NCBI GenBank assembly: GCA_034435975.1 | Contig: DAOTWD010000127.1 | Span: 1-64,000 of the forward strand | Direction: 5' to 3' | Length of the DNA: 64,000 bases | Source of the DNA: CAKZQX01 sp034435975 | Lineage (GTDB): Bacteria > Chloroflexota > Chloroflexia > Chloroflexales > Chloroflexaceae | Part shown: positions 23,638 to 34,200 of the stretch, in pieces | How positions within the stretch are numbered: the first letter of the stretch is position 1 | Layout: each line of letters opens with the position of its first letter | Made by a program: the position numbers and the translations under genes | The notes under the pieces: generated by a model | What the model was told of the DNA's origin: nothing | The model's input: the letters and a program-made list of their open reading frames with translations, nothing else | Database searches by the model: none

Positions 23638-25542
23638 TTAGTGTTCAAGCTGTATGATCCCACGATCAGCCGAATAAAGTTGACCGCGGGTACCCTCTGC
23701 CAGATTCCAGAACCAGAGTGATGTCGCGCCGTGGGGCACAATCGCCCCGGAACCGCGTGGCCCGGGGCGCGGGCGGGGAGTGGTAACATAAGCCAGGCCA
23801 TCCGGTAGCGCCGTGGTAGCGCCGATCGTGCCCAGGCTGCGCCCGGCAGCAATGATCTGCTCCTGCCCGGTTCTGGTATAACGATGGAGGGTATAGTCGT
23901 GGATCAATGTCGAGGCACAGATCGTGGTCATATAAAACAACGTCCCATCCGCACTCCAGGCCAGCGGGCGCATCCAGTACCCCTCGTTTAAGGTGCGGCG
24001 CCGCACTCCATTGGCATCCAGCAGCAGCAGGTCAGCCCCGGTATTGTCAGAACGGAGCGCCTCAATTGCAATGGTGCGGCCATCGGGTGCAACCAGGGGT
24101 GTCCCGAAGCCGCGATAATTCGTGTCGAGTACCAGGTCAGCTCCAATATCGCGTTCGGCATCTTCGGCAAAGCGTAGCAAAAACAACGTACTGCGCCCAT
24201 CCTGAGCATTGGCCGGATAGATCAGCGTCTCGGCATTGATCCACCGGGGATGCACGCGACTCCACTCATCACCGCCGGCAATGCGTTGTGCTCGACCACC
24301 ACGTACTGGAACCGACCAGATGCTGCGCTGGACAGGTGACAACCCCGTCTCATCAACACTGAAGACGATTGTCTGTCCATCAGGGCTGAAAGCTGGATGA
24401 TCACAATTGATACCGACGGCCGCGATCTGGCGTGGATTGGAGCCATCAGCCTGCATTGTCCATAGCGTGCCGGGGACAGCAAAGGTCGTCTCTGAAGGGT
24501 CAATACCTGGCAGGGCGCGACAGAAAGCGATCATTGATCCATCGGGGCTGACGGCCAGGGATAGCTCCTCCGCTGGCGATCGGGTCAGGTTAACCGGCCC
24601 GGCTCCTCGGTCAGGTTGGCGTCGGGGGGACGGCGTTCCGGTGGGTGTCCTAGTGAGGGGCATATCCGACGTCGGCGTAGGGACGAGTGTTACACCCGGA
24701 GCATCAATACGCCAGATATCACCGTCCAGTAAAAAGAAGAGCGGAGCAGTTGCCTGACTGGAACCGCTGCCAAGCGGGAGCGTTAGCTGATCACTGGACT
24801 CGACCAGAGGTGAGGTAAGTGCTACCTCGATCAAGAGCTGCGACCGGTCAGCCGTGAGTGACAGGCGATAGGGCACGGGTTCATTTAGGGCCACAACGAT
24901 GGTGGCTCCCGCATCGGTCTCTGTGTCATAACGTACATCGACGCGGCTCACCATGCGGGTCTGGGTAAACGTCAGTGTTTCGGTGGGAATAGTTTCGCGG
25001 AACGCTTCATCATGGAGCCAGCCCGGTAGTTCGACCTGCACGACGTAGGGACCAGGGGCCACCGGTTCACCCGTTATCAGGGTAAAGTCTCGTTCGTTCA
25101 GTACGTGGGCGGCAGCATTCAGCGGAGCCGAATCCGGGGCTACCTCGAAGTCAACCACAATACGTTCAAACGCCGGAAACCCACGGGCGGACACCTGATT
25201 CAAGCGGGCCGAAAACCGGCTCTGAGCGAGTGGATCGGTTTGCTGGTTACAAAAGCTAAAAGCTTGCAATGCCGGGTTAGTCGTCGGAGTAGGTGGAAAC
25301 GGTGTTGGAGTGGGTGATGGAGTGGCGGTGGGTGTTGCGGTTGGGCCAACGGTTGCGGTTGGGGTCAGCGTAGGCGTCGTGGTGGGTGTTGCCGAGGGCG
25401 TGCCGGCGATAATTGTCTCAATATTCGCAATCTGTTCCGCTTCGCGAACCTGAGTACATCCCGTTACCACAAACACCAGCGCATAACACAACAGCATCCA
25501 TATACAGAAATAGCCGATGGATCTTCGCCTGAATACCTTCAT
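23638..25542 (-). CDS. TolB/PD40-like lipoprotein with TP-rich linker
   Basis: 634 residues. The start chosen is MKVFRRRSIG, which gives a clear signal peptide with lipobox VVTGC; the longer frame adds an unlikely 57-residue extension. Residues ~45-95 are a TPTxTPTA low-complexity linker. A domain at ~100-270 (VVDFEVAPDS, VRYDTETDAGATIVVALN, LTADRSQLLIEVAL) resembles AMIN-like beta domains. The rest are PD40 propeller repeats (MIAFCRALP, PAFSPDGQTIVFSVDE, TLIYPANAQD). Operon partner of the LuxR-type gene 25 bp upstream, so its expression may be tied to that regulator. Confidence 0.75.
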   Translation of the reverse strand: MKVFRRRSIGYFCIWMLLCYALVFVVTGCTQVREAEQIANIETIIAGTPSATPTTTPTLTPTATVGPTATPTATPSPTPTPFPPTPTTNPALQAFSFCNQQTDPLAQSRFSARLNQVSARGFPAFERIVVDFEVAPDSAPLNAAAHVLNERDFTLITGEPVAPGPYVVQVELPGWLHDEAFRETIPTETLTFTQTRMVSRVDVRYDTETDAGATIVVALNEPVPYRLSLTADRSQLLIEVALTSPLVESSDQLTLPLGSGSSQATAPLFFLLDGDIWRIDAPGVTLVPTPTSDMPLTRTPTGTPSPRRQPDRGAGPVNLTRSPAEELSLAVSPDGSMIAFCRALPGIDPSETTFAVPGTLWTMQADGSNPRQIAAVGINCDHPAFSPDGQTIVFSVDETGLSPVQRSIWSVPVRGGRAQRIAGGDEWSRVHPRWINAETLIYPANAQDGRSTLFLLRFAEDAERDIGADLVLDTNYRGFGTPLVAPDGRTIAIEALRSDNTGADLLLLDANGVRRRTLNEGYWMRPLAWSADGTLFYMTTICASTLIHDYTLHRYTRTGQEQIIAAGRSLGTIGATTALPDGLAYVTTPRPRPGPRGSGAIVPHGATSLWFWNLAEGTRGQLYSADRGIIQLEH

Positions 25543-25567
25543 GCCAGAAGCAGTCCTTAGCCTTTCA

Positions 25568-26254
25568 CTAATCACCAGGGAGTGCCACTTTAATCCACCC
25601 GCGGCGCATAGCATAGACCACGGCCTGCGTGCGGTCATTGACCGCCAGCTTACGCAGAATAGAGGAAACGTGGTTCTTGACCGTCTGGTTACTAATATCA
25701 AGCAACAGGGCAATTTCCTTGTTGGTACGCCCGGCAGCGATGAGTTCTAGCACCTGCAACTCCCGTGGAGAAAGGGGAGAATAGACACTCTGCGTATCCT
25801 CGTCAACCGCCATCTGGCGAAACGCTCCCAGAACCTGGGCGGCTACTTCGGGTAGCGAGAGAACCAGATCGTTGATCGGGTAGGTTCCTTTGCGCACCTC
25901 ATAGAGCGTAATCAAGAGATCGTCCCATGAGATATTACGCGGGACAAACGCCGCTACACCTGCCCGAATAGCCTTGACCACCTGCTGCCCGTCAATAGAT
26001 GAGCTTAACAGAATAATGCCTACATGGGGATGCGACCGTTTGATTGCCCGTGAGACTTCTAGCCCATTCACCCCTGGGAGGTCGATCTCCATCAAGACCA
26101 GATCGGGATCGGTATAATCCACCAGTTGGATCGCCTGTTGCCCATTACTCGCTTCACCAGCAATCCGAAAATCGGGCAGTGTTGCCAGATTATGGCGCAA
26201 TCCTTCGCGGAAGAAGGTATGGGCATGAACAACGACAATCGAGGTACTATTCAC
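25568..26254 (-). CDS. LuxR/NarL-type regulator with atypical receiver
   Basis: 228 residues from GTG (GAGGGG lies 8 bases upstream). The C-terminal LuxR helix-turn-helix (residues ~160-225: LSPRELQVLELIAAG, NKEIALLLDISNQTVKNHV) is normal. The receiver (1-120) is not. The acidic pair is H10-A11, the phosphoacceptor position is E56 (LVLMEIDLPG), and the conserved lysine is R106 (FVPRNIS). This cannot be phosphorylated in the usual way; Glu may mimic the active form. It likely works as a constitutive or ligand-driven transcription factor, and its partner lipoprotein is an obvious target. Compared with NarL/FixJ family, residue placement is my alignment. Confidence 0.8.
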   Translation of the reverse strand: MNSTSIVVVHAHTFFREGLRHNLATLPDFRIAGEASNGQQAIQLVDYTDPDLVLMEIDLPGVNGLEVSRAIKRSHPHVGIILLSSSIDGQQVVKAIRAGVAAFVPRNISWDDLLITLYEVRKGTYPINDLVLSLPEVAAQVLGAFRQMAVDEDTQSVYSPLSPRELQVLELIAAGRTNKEIALLLDISNQTVKNHVSSILRKLAVNDRTQAVVYAMRRGWIKVALPGD

Positions 26255-26614
26255 GAACGATACCCCTCTCAACTGAACAGAAAGGCCAATGTACGATACG
26301 CCACGGTTTGGTGAAAGGACACATACGTATGCATCATTGTACAAGCACTCAGTCGTGCTAGGCGGCATGGACATAGTGCTGACGGAAACCCGGCAGTAGG
26401 ATAAAAGTACTATAGTCCATTTTGATAGAAAAAGCAAACACGCAGAAAGGTGCAGGCTATGAATGGACGATCAGGCCATACCGCGAATAGAACCACAAAT
26501 GCAGGAACGGAGTGTACCACTGCGGATTATAAAGAGCGGCCACGGCCATTCGTATGGGTTGCACTCCTGGCGCAGATCAGGCGGAGCGCATGCCGACCGA
26601 CAGAGCGATATGCT
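26255..26614. other. Gap between dnaN and the LuxR gene
   Basis: About 360 bp with no convincing gene. TATAAT on the minus strand at 26526-26531 lacks a good -35. The LuxR promoter presumably lies here. Confidence 0.35.
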
Positions 26615-27748
26615 TTAATGTCTAATCGTCATGGGCATAATAAGATGAACATATCCATCCTGGCCAATCGGCTTGAATACCCCCGGATTCTGGGCCGTCT
26701 GCGTCTCGATTGATACTTGAGCCGTTTTGATCGCATTCAATGCTTCAGCCAGATATTTCACATTCAGCGCAATCTGCCCGCCTTCGCCATGGATCATACC
26801 GTCCAGTTCACCTGTATTATCCCCTACCTCGGCCGCATTGGCGCTAATAGTTAGTTTGCCGGGACTGAGATCGGTTCCTGCTTCCATTGTCAGCCTGGCA
26901 ATATTCTGGCTGGCACTGGCAAAGAAGGATGCCAGTTTCACCGCTTTGGCGAGTTCCTGGGTTTCCAGCACGGCGCGGGTCGCATAATTGGATGGAATAA
27001 TGCGCTCAAAATCGGGGAATTTGCCATCGATCAGCCGCGAGACCAGGTCGGTCGACTCAGTGTGGAACAGCACCTGATTACCATCAGGCGTTAATACAAG
27101 AAACACCGTTTCTGTATCACCGATAATGCGCCCTAACTCGCTCAAGGCGCGGGCCGGCACAATAAACTCCTGTGATGTAGGAACCGGCTCCGGGAGATTG
27201 ACGGTGCGTTTCGCCAGGCGAAACCCGTCTGCAGCAGCAAAAATGGCCTCGTTGCCCCGCAGGCGCATTAACACCCCGGCCAGAACCGGGCGTGATTCGT
27301 CGTTGGCGGCAGCGAAGGCGACCTGATCGATCGCCTCGCGCAGCAGACTGGCAGGCAAGGCCGCGATTGCCGGACGATCGACAACGGTTGGAATCGGTGG
27401 AAACTGATCAGCTTCAATGCCTTTCATGTTGTTGGTAAAACGGGCGCAGGTCAGGTTGACCGCCTGCGTTCGTGAGTCGAGGCTGATGGTAATTGTATCG
27501 TTAGGCAGACTGCCCACCACATCATTCAACAGACGTGCCGGAATCGTAATCGCTCCCTCTTCCTGCACCTGGGCCCCAATCCAGCATGTAATCCCAATAT
27601 CGAGGTTTGTTGCCGCCAGTTTGAGCCGGCCGTGATCGGTAGCCAGGAGAATATTGGAAAGGATGGGGAGCGTGCTCTTTCCGGCCACGGCGTGGCTCAC
27701 TGTTGCCAGGCCACGTTTCAGATTTTCCTGGTGGCATGAGAGTTTCAT
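26615..27748 (-). CDS. dnaN: DNA polymerase III beta subunit (sliding clamp)
   Basis: 377 residues, the expected length for a three-domain clamp. It opens with MKLSCHQENLKRGLATVSHAV and STLPILSNILLAT, typical of DnaN, and ends YVHLIMPMTIRH, close to the usual PMR terminus. AAGGA lies 6 bases before the ATG. The clamp tethers polymerase III to DNA and binds many replication and repair factors. No dnaA or recF lies beside it here, so it is outside the common dnaA-dnaN cluster. Confidence 0.95.
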   Translation of the reverse strand: MKLSCHQENLKRGLATVSHAVAGKSTLPILSNILLATDHGRLKLAATNLDIGITCWIGAQVQEEGAITIPARLLNDVVGSLPNDTITISLDSRTQAVNLTCARFTNNMKGIEADQFPPIPTVVDRPAIAALPASLLREAIDQVAFAAANDESRPVLAGVLMRLRGNEAIFAAADGFRLAKRTVNLPEPVPTSQEFIVPARALSELGRIIGDTETVFLVLTPDGNQVLFHTESTDLVSRLIDGKFPDFERIIPSNYATRAVLETQELAKAVKLASFFASASQNIARLTMEAGTDLSPGKLTISANAAEVGDNTGELDGMIHGEGGQIALNVKYLAEALNAIKTAQVSIETQTAQNPGVFKPIGQDGYVHLIMPMTIRH

Positions 27749-28712
27749 ACAAATTCCTTATCGTGCTAATAACGAATGAAAGACCCTGTGTGTTCCACAG
27801 GAGGCACGTATCCTCAGCACATAGTCAGGTATGGAGATAGAGGGCGATGCAATTATAGCACAGGTTATTGCCCACCGTGTAATGCGAGGGGCTTTGGTAG
27901 TTGCTCATGGCTGGGAGGACGACATTTGGCTTAATGTCCATTGTATCTCATGGTGCCACAGAGATATAAACCACAAAGTCTTCCGAAATATGAACCGTTA
28001 CGGGGCTTTTGTGCCACTATCCAGAGCACTGGTTGACATAGGTAGATCCTCTGCGTAGAATAAGGGCAACATGCAGCAACAGCAGCAAGAATCTTCATCC
28101 TGGGTAGTTGTGCCTACGATGATCATGATAAGCGAGATCTCACCACAGCAAGAGATAGAGAACGCAGAGGTCGCGGTAGTGGTTCGTGGTTCGGTATCTG
28201 TTGCGTCTCACTCTACGCTCTGCGGTACATACAGCTCATTGTTATGATCCGTGTGCCCCTGTTCAGGTGGGAGTGGGCAGGAAGGTCATTGCCCCTGCCC
28301 ATCCTGCGGGAGAACGTTCCCCTGAACGGGGACGTGATCCATTATTGCTACGGATAGTGTCTGGCTACAGTGACCCGATCGTGTCCTTCCGGTGGCAAGA
28401 TGCTGGCCATCTTGCGCTGCCTGATTGTCATGAGAAACTGTCAATGAATCCTGAACTTTTCCCTGATGTCATAATCGGGCGAATACATGGTACAATCAAA
28501 AAACATTCTATGATCGGGATGTAGACAGTGGAGATACACGATACCGTTGCACTCCGACCAGGGTGATTCTGGCGCTTGATCGGGCGTTATCTCTGCTCGG
28601 TATGGTTGCCAGGTGTACTGTCGTGGTACCACAAGACCATACCCTTGCCTGTCGTCAGTGTCTGATCAAACGAAGTAAGCATAGCAGTGTCTGATGTGGG
28701 GAATAATATAAT
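27749..28712. other. Long non-coding gap with repeats between dnaN and pepA
   Basis: Nearly 1 kb without a recognisable gene. It holds a long imperfect inverted repeat at about 28254-28332: CCCCTGTTCAGG faces CCCCTGAACGGGG, with an inner stem GTGGGCAGG (28273-28281) and CCTGCCCAT (28294-28302). Words like GAGAACGCAGAGGTCGC (about 28150) resemble the repeats at the window start. Frames in it lack domains. Confidence 0.55.
27852..27860 (-). promoter_or_regulatory. Extended -10 promoter for dnaN
   Basis: On the minus strand TGCTATAAT, an extended -10, about 100 bp upstream of the dnaN ATG. A good -35 is not visible. Confidence 0.45.
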
Positions 28713-30188
28713 ATGGAAATTTCTGTCTATCATGGAGGCGTTGAGCGTGAATCTGCGCCGCTGGCGGTACTCCCCCTGTGGGAGGGTGAAGCTCTCTCTT
28801 CTGAAATAGCTGCCCTGCTGGAAGCCGATGACTTTCAAGGTAAGTTCAAACAATCCGCGCTGATCTATCCACGTGATGCGCTTCCGGCGCGGCGACTCTT
28901 GCTCCTTGGTCTGGGCCGGCGTGCAACAATGACCAGCGATACCGTGCGGCAAGTAGGGGCGCTGGCAGCACAGAAGGCCCACGAATTACAGTTGACCGGC
29001 TTTGCATCCAATGTACCGACCACCGATGCTGTGCCCGCTGCTACCGCAGCACAGGCGCTGGTTGAGGGTGCCCTGGCAGGGTTGTACCGCTTTCTTGAAC
29101 ACAAAAGCGATCGTACACCTGAACAAACCCACCAGGTAACTCACCTGCGTCTATTTGTGGCCGATGCCGATGATGTTCCCAGTGTCCAGGCCAGTGTAGA
29201 CCGGGGGCTGGCTGTGGCACACGGTGTCACGCTGGCACGCGATCTGGCCAATGGGCCTGGCAATATAGTAACACCGGCCTATCTGGGCGACGTAGCCCAG
29301 ACCCTGGGTGCACGCTTTGGGATGCGGGTTACAGTGCTAGGCCCCGAAGAGTTAGCCCAACAGGGATTTGGCGGTCTGCTTGCCGTAGGCAAAGGGTCGG
29401 CCCAGTCACCACGGTTTATCATTCTGGAACATGGATCGGCCACAGCACAGCATCCGCCGATCTGTCTCGTAGGCAAGGGCATCACCTTTGATACGGGCGG
29501 CATATCGATCAAGCCATCCGAGAATCTCGATCAAATGAAAATGGATATGAGCGGAGCTGCCGCCGTGTTGGGTGCGATGCACGCTGTTGGCGAGCTTGAT
29601 TTGCCGCTGCATGTGGTGGCCTTGATCAGTGCTGCCGAGAATATGCCGAGCGGTACCGCCTATAAGCCGGGAGATATTATTACGACCTTGAGCGGCAAAA
29701 CCGTTGAGGTCTTAAATACCGATGCCGAGGGCCGAATTGTGCTGGCAGATGCGCTGTTTTATGCCCGGCGCTATCAACCACAGGCGATTGTCGATCTTGC
29801 GACTCTGACGGGTGCGATGATGGTGGCGCTTGGCCCCCATGCGATCGGGCTTTTCAGCAACAACCAGCCGCTGGCCGATCGCGTTCTGCGTGCTGGTCAG
29901 ACCAGTGCCGAGCGTGCCTGGCAATTTCCATTGTGGGATGAGTATCACGAGATGATGCAGAGTACGATTGCCGATCTGAAAAACGTGGCCGGACGCTATG
30001 GGGGGGCTATTCTCGCCGCAGCATTTCTGGCAGCCTTTGTGGGTAATTATCCCTGGGTACACCTGGATATCGCGGGTACCGCCTGGACGGATAAGCCATC
30101 ACGGGCCTATCTTACACCCGGGGCAACCGGGGTCGGCGTGCGGTTGTTGACACAGATGCTGCAAGACTTTTGCGCGGCTCAATCCTGA
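28713..30188 (+). CDS. pepA: Leucyl aminopeptidase (M17)
   Basis: 491 residues, standard for M17. The metal-binding core is clear: GKGITFDTGGISIKP (from ~residue 254) holding the first catalytic lysine and aspartate, MKMDMSGAAAVLG, and the signature NTDAEGRIVLAD (~335-346). The enzyme is a two-zinc exopeptidase that releases N-terminal amino acids, usually as a hexamer in the cytoplasm. N-terminal domain (1-160) is the more variable macro-like domain. It is followed 85 bp later by the MBL hydrolase on the same strand. Confidence 0.93.
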   Translation: MEISVYHGGVERESAPLAVLPLWEGEALSSEIAALLEADDFQGKFKQSALIYPRDALPARRLLLLGLGRRATMTSDTVRQVGALAAQKAHELQLTGFASNVPTTDAVPAATAAQALVEGALAGLYRFLEHKSDRTPEQTHQVTHLRLFVADADDVPSVQASVDRGLAVAHGVTLARDLANGPGNIVTPAYLGDVAQTLGARFGMRVTVLGPEELAQQGFGGLLAVGKGSAQSPRFIILEHGSATAQHPPICLVGKGITFDTGGISIKPSENLDQMKMDMSGAAAVLGAMHAVGELDLPLHVVALISAAENMPSGTAYKPGDIITTLSGKTVEVLNTDAEGRIVLADALFYARRYQPQAIVDLATLTGAMMVALGPHAIGLFSNNQPLADRVLRAGQTSAERAWQFPLWDEYHEMMQSTIADLKNVAGRYGGAILAAAFLAAFVGNYPWVHLDIAGTAWTDKPSRAYLTPGATGVGVRLLTQMLQDFCAAQS

Positions 30189-30273
30189 GCGGTGGCAGCT
30201 GTGAACAACAGACTGTCTCTGGATCCCGGACATTTCGCTTGAATCGTTCACCTTGCACCGGAAGGACAGCCAG

Positions 30274-31191
30274 ATGGAAACAGAGTCGGATCAATTTATT
30301 GCTCGTTTTTGGGGGGCGCGCGGCAGTTATCCTGTTCCCGGTGCGCATACGGTACGATATGGTGGCAATACCACCTGTGTTGAAATTCGTGTTGGCAAAC
30401 ATTCTATTATCATTGATGCCGGGACGGGCATTATTAACCTGGGCTATGATCTGCTGCGACGTTCGCAACAGCAGGGTGAGAAACCGATTATTGCGACGAT
30501 CTTGCTGACACATATGCATCATGATCATACGCAGGGCTTCCCGTATTTCTCGCCAGCCTATATTGGTACCAGTATTTTGCATATTTTAGGGCCACGCACG
30601 TTTGAGGAAGATCTGGAAGAGACCCTGAACCATGCGGTTCTGCCGCCGAGTTTTCCGGTCAGCTTGCACGAGATGCCGTCGTTTAAAATCGTGCGCAGCC
30701 TCAGTGAAACCGATACCGTGGTGTTTGATGAAGAGCCGAGTAAGCCGCATATCTACAATGTGTATCATGACCGAATTGAACACTCTGCTGATATGGTGCG
30801 AGTACATATTCACAAAAGCTATGCGCATCCGCGCAATGGAGTCTATATCTATCGGATTGAATGGCGGGGCAAGTCAGTGGTGTTTTCCAGTGATACTGAG
30901 GGCTATGTTGGTACCGATCAGCGCCTGGTCAATTTTGCGCGCAACACCGATCTGATTATTCATGATGCACAGTTCACCCAGCGTGATTATGTCACCAATA
31001 AGCAGGGGTGGGGCCATAGCACGCCCCAGATGGCCTGTGATCTGGCATGTCAGGCGCAGGCACGCCAGTTAGTGTTGTTTCATCATGATCCGCGCTATAA
31101 CGACGAACAGCTCGATGCGCTGCAAGCAGAGGCGCAAGCGTTGTTTCCCAACACGATCTCCGCTTATGAGGGTCTGGAGATTGTAATTTAA
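30274..31191 (+). CDS. Metallo-beta-lactamase-fold hydrolase
   Basis: 305 residues from the ATG preceded by GGAAGGA (7-base spacing). The zinc motif THMHHDHTQG lies near residue 79, with later metal residues in FSSDTEG and LVLFHHDP. The N-terminal GARGSYPVPG and RYGGNTTCVEIR are typical of MBL proteins related to RNase Z and phosphodiesterases. A central insert (~100-180) covers the active site. Substrate cannot be fixed. Not linked to any obvious pathway here; pepA upstream may be co-transcribed. Confidence 0.82.
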   Translation: METESDQFIARFWGARGSYPVPGAHTVRYGGNTTCVEIRVGKHSIIIDAGTGIINLGYDLLRRSQQQGEKPIIATILLTHMHHDHTQGFPYFSPAYIGTSILHILGPRTFEEDLEETLNHAVLPPSFPVSLHEMPSFKIVRSLSETDTVVFDEEPSKPHIYNVYHDRIEHSADMVRVHIHKSYAHPRNGVYIYRIEWRGKSVVFSSDTEGYVGTDQRLVNFARNTDLIIHDAQFTQRDYVTNKQGWGHSTPQMACDLACQAQARQLVLFHHDPRYNDEQLDALQAEAQALFPNTISAYEGLEIVI

Positions 31192-31220
31192 CCGCAGTAT
31201 ATGTATCTGGTAGAGCCGAT

Positions 31221-34200
31221 TCAGGTCATCGTCGTTGTCGTCGCAATTGGTAGCGTGAAGAAGAAGGTGCTTCCTTCGCCCGGTACGCTCTCGACCCAGA
31301 TTTGCCCACCATGGGCTTCAACTGCCAGTTTACAGAATGTCAACCCCAGTCCCGTGCCTCTGCTGCGGGTTTGACCGGCCTGGGTGAATTTGGCAAAGAT
31401 TTTGCGTTGATCGTTCGGTGGGATGCCCGCACCATGATCGCGAACCTTAAATGTTACCTGATGTTGTGGGGTGGGCCGCACAGTCGTTGGATTCTCCGTG
31501 GTGACTGCCTGACAGTCTGTCGTCAGGTCAGGTGGATCGATTGGGCCGCTGATCGTAACCACTATCTGGCTCGCATAGGGGCTAAATTTGATGGCATTGT
31601 CAAGTAAGTTCTGTAATACACGTGCGATAAGCTCGTTATCGGCATATATCAGTGGTAAATCGTTATCGTAATCAACATTAATACGTATAGCCTTTTCGTA
31701 GGCGATGGCCTCCAATCGCTCGACTACCTGTTGTACCAGTTGATCGGCCTGGAGCGCTGTCCGTTGCAGTGGCATCGATCCACCCTCCAGTCGATTGATG
31801 TCGAGCATGAGGTTAACCATATGCAGTAAATGCTCGGCGCTACTCAAGGCAATCGAGAGAACTTCGCGCTGTTTCGGGGTAATCTCACCCAGAAACCCTT
31901 TGAAGATCATGTCGATCGAGGTCATGATACTGGTCATTGGGCTGCGCAAATCATGAACGATCATGCTGGTGAGATCCTGTCGCATTCGTTCGGTTTCTCT
32001 GGCGGTCGTAATATCGCGTAGCACCAGCAACAACGGAGCCGTGCTGGTTGAATGGTTCCTGTCTCCATTTTCAGCGTTCATGTGGCCCGCGTGCCTATGT
32101 GGAGGGAGAGCATTATCTGCATCCGCTCCCGTAACATACAGAACGGTCCACTCGAGCGCCCGTGAGGTTGCGGTAGACTGGCCCAGTTGTCCCTGGACAA
32201 CCATCTCGGCACCCGTGGATACAGCATACAACCCGGCGTGGAGTGCCTGCCATTCATCTTCAGTATAAGTTGTGCGGTTTGCCCAGGTGTTCAGGAATGC
32301 CTCCAGTGACAGATGCTCGATCCGCTCCTGTGCATCACAACCGGTCAATTGGCGGAACGCATTGTTCATAACCGCCATATGACCATCCTGCGTAATCAGC
32401 ACGATTCCCTCGTGGGTCGAGGCCATAATTGACGCTAACTGATCACGCCCCTGGCGTACCGCGCTGAACAGGCGTACCCCTTCAACTGCTACCGCTGCCT
32501 GGCTCGCAAACAGGGTCAGCGTTTCGAGATTGGCTGCCGAGGGCAGGCCATCAGTATAGCTAATACCGATAACGCCCAGTGTCTGCCGAGTCAGGCAGAG
32601 TGGGATCATCACCCAGGTTTCCTGTAAAGGAGGGGATAGGTGGGAGCGGCCAGTGGCACTGGTCAGAGAAAGCTGATTGGACACCGGGCGCTCGTGCCGA
32701 AGAGCCTGGTAGGCCAGATCTATCAGGAAGGATTCATCATGATTGAGGGGGGGGCCCAGGCACAGCGTAATATGCAGCCCTGTTGTCTCAGAGGACAGGC
32801 CCGAATCAGGCTGTTTATCGAACAGCAGCACCACCGCTCGTTGTGCCGACGTAGTTTCCATCATGCCACTGGCAGTCATTTCAAAGATCTGCTCTTCCGA
32901 GCGGAGTGTGGTATTGATGGCAATTCCCAGTCCATTCAAGGCAATCATGCTGTTCAGGCTATGCTGTTGCTCGGTATACAGGTGGGCATTCTCGATTGCA
33001 ACGGACGCCTGATTCGCAAAGATTTCTAAGATCTGGATCTGTTCTGGTGAGGGTTGCATACCATCCTCTGGCTCTTCGACTCGAAGCAGTCCCAGGAGCT
33101 TGCCCTGTCGGTCACGCAACAGGCTAAAGAGCATATCGTGGGCATGCCAGCTACCCGGTGCGGATGGTAGAAGATCGGGGGTATCATGCGTTTTAGGCAA
33201 CCTCCACAATGCCATATAATCGGTATATCGGTGATCGATAAAGTAGGTAACAGAACCCCGGCAAAACTCAGGGCGTACGATAGTATGCAAGCGTTCCAGT
33301 GGCACCTGGGTATCACTGGTACGTTCCAGAGCAGTTGCGGCTGGCCCGGCCGCAACCACGCGGCGCAAATAGGGGTGCTGGCTATGTTGCTGTTCCACGA
33401 GCATGATGATCACGCTCCGAAATCCGGTTGTCTGACACGCCGCCTGTGCAATCTGGCGCAGCAGTTCATCGAGGTGATGTTCGGCGCGGAGCGCATTCCC
33501 AACCCGGACGATCTCGCGCAGTTGCTGGTTAATCCGATCCAGTTCACGTGCCCGTCGCGCCAGCGCCTGATCAACCTGGGCAAAACGGCGGGCATTTTCC
33601 AGGGCAATCACGGCTTGATCGGCAACGGCGGTCAACAGTAACCGATCTTCTTCAAAAAAGGGGGCACCGCTCCGTTTGTTCATTACCTCAATCACCCCCT
33701 GGATACCACCAATCCCCCGGAGCGGAACGGCCAGCAACGAACGGGTGACAAAGCCGGTTTTGCTGTCGGTGGCGGGATAGAAACGCCCATCACTGCTGGT
33801 GTCATTTACCAGCGCCGATTGACCGCTGGTAAACACATAGCCCGCAATCCCCACACCATGCGGCAGGCGCTGACCAAGTAACCGCTGACCAGCCGGCCCG
33901 CATGCATAGGAAAAGACGAGATCACCATCGGGTTCATTCACCAGCAGCAGCGAACCTTCCTCAATTTCCAACAATTCCTGCACCTGTTGCATGATCAGCG
34001 AGGGTACCTGTTCGGGATCAAGCGTTGAGGTGATACTATGACTGATATGATTGAGCATCACCAGTTGGCGTCGTTGACGCTCGGCGCGGGCAAACAGCAG
34101 AGCATTCTGGATCGCAATCGCGGCTTCAGACGCCAGTTCTTGTAGGAGTTGGGTGTGCAGATTGGTATAGGTCGGATCGGGATCGGTCTCGAAAACCACC

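Noticed and set aside
28186..28524. 112-codon frame in the dnaN-pepA gap
   Set aside because: It runs through the inverted repeat and repeat-like words, with no domain and no ribosome-binding site.
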